From an uncultured Bacilli bacterium (GTDB lineage Bacteria; Bacillota_I; Bacilli_A; RF39; UBA660), in NCBI GenBank assembly GCA_947629075.1, contig CANRCI010000070.1, forward strand, positions 1 to 7,002: DNA of 7,002 nucleotides, written 5' to 3'. Within the stretch, counting starts at the first letter, position 1. Each line of letters opens with the position of its first letter. Both the position numbers and the translations under genes were made by a program. Below the pieces are notes generated by a model that searched no databases, had not been told where the DNA came from, and saw only the letters and a program-made list of their open reading frames with translations. This document shows, in pieces, positions 5,783 to 7,002 of this stretch.

Positions 5783-5790
5783 GTTATAAT
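5782..5790 (+). promoter_or_regulatory. Extended -10 promoter of the thioredoxin-like/trmL unit
   Basis: TGT followed by TATAAT (5785-5790) starts on the last T of the typA terminator tail. No consensus -35 is visible because that position falls in the terminator hairpin. The start would be near 5797, with GGAGG at 5805-5809. Confidence 0.6.
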
Positions 5791-5814
5791 TGATTTATAG
5801 TAATGGAGGCAATC

Positions 5815-6363
5815 ATGGAAGAGAAGAGTATAAAAAAAGATAAATTAAAAAGTGATAATGACTCTAGAAAAATAACTGTTAAAAATTATGTCATTTTATT
5901 AATAGCATTTGTCATTTGTTTATTTGCCGTTTTTGGTATCAGAAAGCTATATCTAGATTATGAAAATTATCGTAAGAATGTTGCTGTTATAAGTGGTGAG
6001 ATAAGTGAATTACACGAGGATGAAATCGATGCTTATATTACGGAAAATGAAGATGTCGTCTTGTATTTTGGTGTCAGTGATGACGATAATTGTCGTGCGT
6101 TAGAAGAAGAGATGAAGAAAGTTTTAGATGAGCGACATTTAAAAGAAGAAATGATTTATGTCAACCTAAAAGAAGTAGATGATATCGATACTTTCTATAA
6201 GAATTTTAATGAATCTTATCCATCTAATAGCGAAGTTAAGGGATATCCTACTTTTGTAGTCATTCGTTCTGGTAAAGTTTTGAAAGTTCTTTCTAATAGT
6301 GATAAAAAGATAACTGTCGATGATTTCGAACTTTTACTAGATGAATTTGAAATCGGTGATTAG
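5815..6363 (+). CDS. Membrane-anchored thioredoxin-fold protein with DxxC instead of CxxC
   Basis: The product has 182 residues. After a lysine-rich N-terminus, one hydrophobic helix (about 25-42) is followed by an acidic soluble domain. That domain shows a thioredoxin pattern: strand VVLYF (81-85), D90-D-N-C93 eight residues after the strand Phe, a helix, and GYPTFVVIRSGKVL (143-156) with the expected cis-proline at P145. In thioredoxins the Phe-to-second-Cys spacing is the same, so C93 matches the resolving cysteine and D90 replaces the nucleophilic one. A normal disulfide reductase activity is therefore unlikely. A binding, chaperone or monothiol role is possible. I do not recognise a named family. 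The ATG at 5815 is chosen because GGAGG (5805-5809) precedes it, and the in-frame ATG at 5803 overlaps that site. Its stop directly abuts trmL. Confidence 0.8.
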   Translation: MEEKSIKKDKLKSDNDSRKITVKNYVILLIAFVICLFAVFGIRKLYLDYENYRKNVAVISGEISELHEDEIDAYITENEDVVLYFGVSDDDNCRALEEEMKKVLDERHLKEEMIYVNLKEVDDIDTFYKNFNESYPSNSEVKGYPTFVVIRSGKVLKVLSNSDKKITVDDFELLLDEFEIGD

Positions 6364-6873
6364 ATGATTCACATTGTTTTATACGAACCAGAAATACCTC
6401 AAAATACTGGTAACATTATGCGCACCTGTGTAGCAACTGGGACGAAACTTCATCTCATCAAACCACTCGGTTTTTCGTTGGATGATAATAAAATGCGCCG
6501 AAGTGGCGTTAACTATATCGATAAACTAGATCTCGAAGTGTATGAAAACTATGAAGATTTTTTGAGTAAAAATGAAGGTGATTTTTATTACTTTACCCGT
6601 TATGGTCATAAACCTCATACTAGTTTTGATTACTCTGATTCTTCTAGAGAGATATATTTAATTTTTGGCAAAGAATCGACGGGAATTCCCAAGGAGATTT
6701 TAAGAGAACATTTAGATCATTGTATGCGCATTCCGATGACTAAAAATGTCCGAGCTTTAAACCTATCTAATTGTTGTGCGATAGTAGTATATGAAGTACT
6801 TCGTCAACAGAATTATCGCGACTTATTGTTCGAGGAACCGCATAAAGATAAAGATTTTATAAATTTAGATTAA
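6364..6873 (+). CDS. trmL: tRNA (cytidine/uridine(34)-2'-O)-methyltransferase TrmL (SPOUT family)
   Basis: This 169-residue protein matches TrmL along its length. It starts IHIVLYEPEIPQNTGNIMR, with motif 1 N14-T-G-N-x2-R20. It carries FGKESTG (101-107) as motif 2 and IPM (123-125) followed by N128-x-R130-A-L-N-L-S-N136 as motif 3. The latter two form the trefoil knot that binds S-adenosylmethionine. TrmL is a small, stand-alone SPOUT enzyme that 2'-O-methylates the wobble nucleotide of the two tRNA-Leu isoacceptors reading UUA and UUG. Its ATG immediately follows the TAG of the thioredoxin-like gene. GGTGAT at 6355-6360 inside that gene is the only ribosome-site candidate, so translation is probably coupled and the two form one transcript. 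No intrinsic terminator is clear downstream. Confidence 0.95.
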   Translation: MIHIVLYEPEIPQNTGNIMRTCVATGTKLHLIKPLGFSLDDNKMRRSGVNYIDKLDLEVYENYEDFLSKNEGDFYYFTRYGHKPHTSFDYSDSSREIYLIFGKESTGIPKEILREHLDHCMRIPMTKNVRALNLSNCCAIVVYEVLRQQNYRDLLFEEPHKDKDFINLD

Positions 6874-6878
6874 AAGTG

Positions 6879-6907
6879 TTGACAAATAAAAAATAATCTA
6901 ATATACT
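6879..6907 (+). promoter_or_regulatory. Promoter of tRNA-Ala
   Basis: TTGACA (6879-6884), exactly 17 nt, and TATACT (6902-6907) form a strong vegetative promoter. The start would be near 6914, about 13 nt before the tRNA. The -35 begins 5 nt after the trmL stop codon. Confidence 0.88.
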
Positions 6908-6918
6908 TTTATTTGTCA
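6880..6918. repeat. Perfect 12-bp inverted repeat framing the tRNA-Ala promoter
   Basis: TGACAAATAAAA (6880-6891) and TTTTATTTGTCA (6907-6918) are exact reverse complements with a 15-nt spacer. The left arm covers most of the -35 and the right arm covers the end of the -10 and the predicted start site. It could be an operator, or a hairpin in read-through transcripts from trmL. No U-run follows the right arm on the plus strand. Confidence 0.6.
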
Positions 6919-6926
6919 GTTAATCT

Positions 6927-7002
6927 GGGGCATTAGCTCAGCTGGGAGAGCGCCACGTTTGCACCGTGGAGGTCAGCGGTTCGATCCCGCTATGCTCCAC
7001 CA
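6927..7002 (+). tRNA. tRNA-Ala (anticodon UGC)
   Basis: This is a complete 76-nt cloverleaf: acceptor GGGGCAT/ATGCTCC, D-arm GCTC/GAGC, anticodon stem CCACG/CGTGG with loop TTTGCAC (TGC at 6960-6962), T-arm AGCGG/CCGCT with the standard loop TTCGATC, discriminator A and an encoded CCA ending on the last base of the window. It reads GCA and, with wobble modification, other alanine codons. The strong promoter and lack of a visible terminator allow further tRNA or rRNA genes beyond the edge. Confidence 0.97.

Noticed and set aside
5803..5814. Upstream ATG for the thioredoxin-like protein
   Set aside because: It overlaps the GGAGG that serves the ATG at 5815.
68..7002. Genomic island or integrated element bounded by the two tRNA genes
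   Set aside because: There is no integrase, transposase or repeated tRNA 3' end, and the cargo is mainly housekeeping genes of uniform composition.

Overview
The window looks like chromosomal DNA of a low-GC Gram-positive bacterium (Bacillota, Bacilli-like). It is AT-rich, has GGAGG-type Shine-Dalgarno sites, strong TTGACA/TATAAT-type promoters and extended -10 promoters, encodes CCA in both tRNA genes, and carries typical Firmicutes genes (typA, trmL, a YhfW-like FAD/Rieske protein, a DUF368 and a DedA protein). All 13 tryptophans I counted are TGG and no gene is interrupted by TGA, so the standard bacterial code is in use. I cannot name a genus.

Layout. A tRNA-Gly(UCC) gene on the minus strand (68-141) opens the window, followed on that strand by two RNA-like hairpins. 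Two membrane-protein genes follow on the plus strand: a DUF368/PopT-family protein (370-1236) and a DedA-family protein (1291-1899). Both families were recently shown to include undecaprenyl-phosphate (C55-P) translocases, which return the lipid carrier of wall synthesis to the cytoplasmic face of the membrane. A minus-strand pair converges on them: a FAD oxidoreductase fused to a Rieske [2Fe-2S] domain (2360-3826) and a Nudix hydrolase (1900-2334). Divergent from this pair is the ribosome-associated GTPase gene typA (3953-5761). It is followed by a two-gene unit: a membrane-anchored thioredoxin-fold protein with DxxC in place of CxxC (5815-6363), directly abutting the tRNA wobble-base 2'-O-methyltransferase gene trmL (6364-6873). 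A strongly promoted tRNA-Ala(UGC) gene ends exactly at the window edge (6927-7002).

The genes fall into three themes: recycling of the envelope lipid carrier (PopT, DedA), redox and nucleotide housekeeping (FAD-Rieske, Nudix, thioredoxin-like), and translation (TypA, TrmL, two tRNAs). The DNA is compact. Three intrinsic terminators overlap stop codons, one lies inside the opposing gene, and promoters sit in the terminator tail or in the 3' end of the preceding gene.

I see no transposase, integrase, CRISPR array, phage gene or recognisable defence system. The points most worth a second look are the tandem pair of C55-P flippase families, the tRNA-Gly with C at T-loop position 55, the D-arm-like repeat forming that tRNA's promoter, the DxxC thioredoxin-like protein coupled to trmL, and two palindromes lying on promoters.
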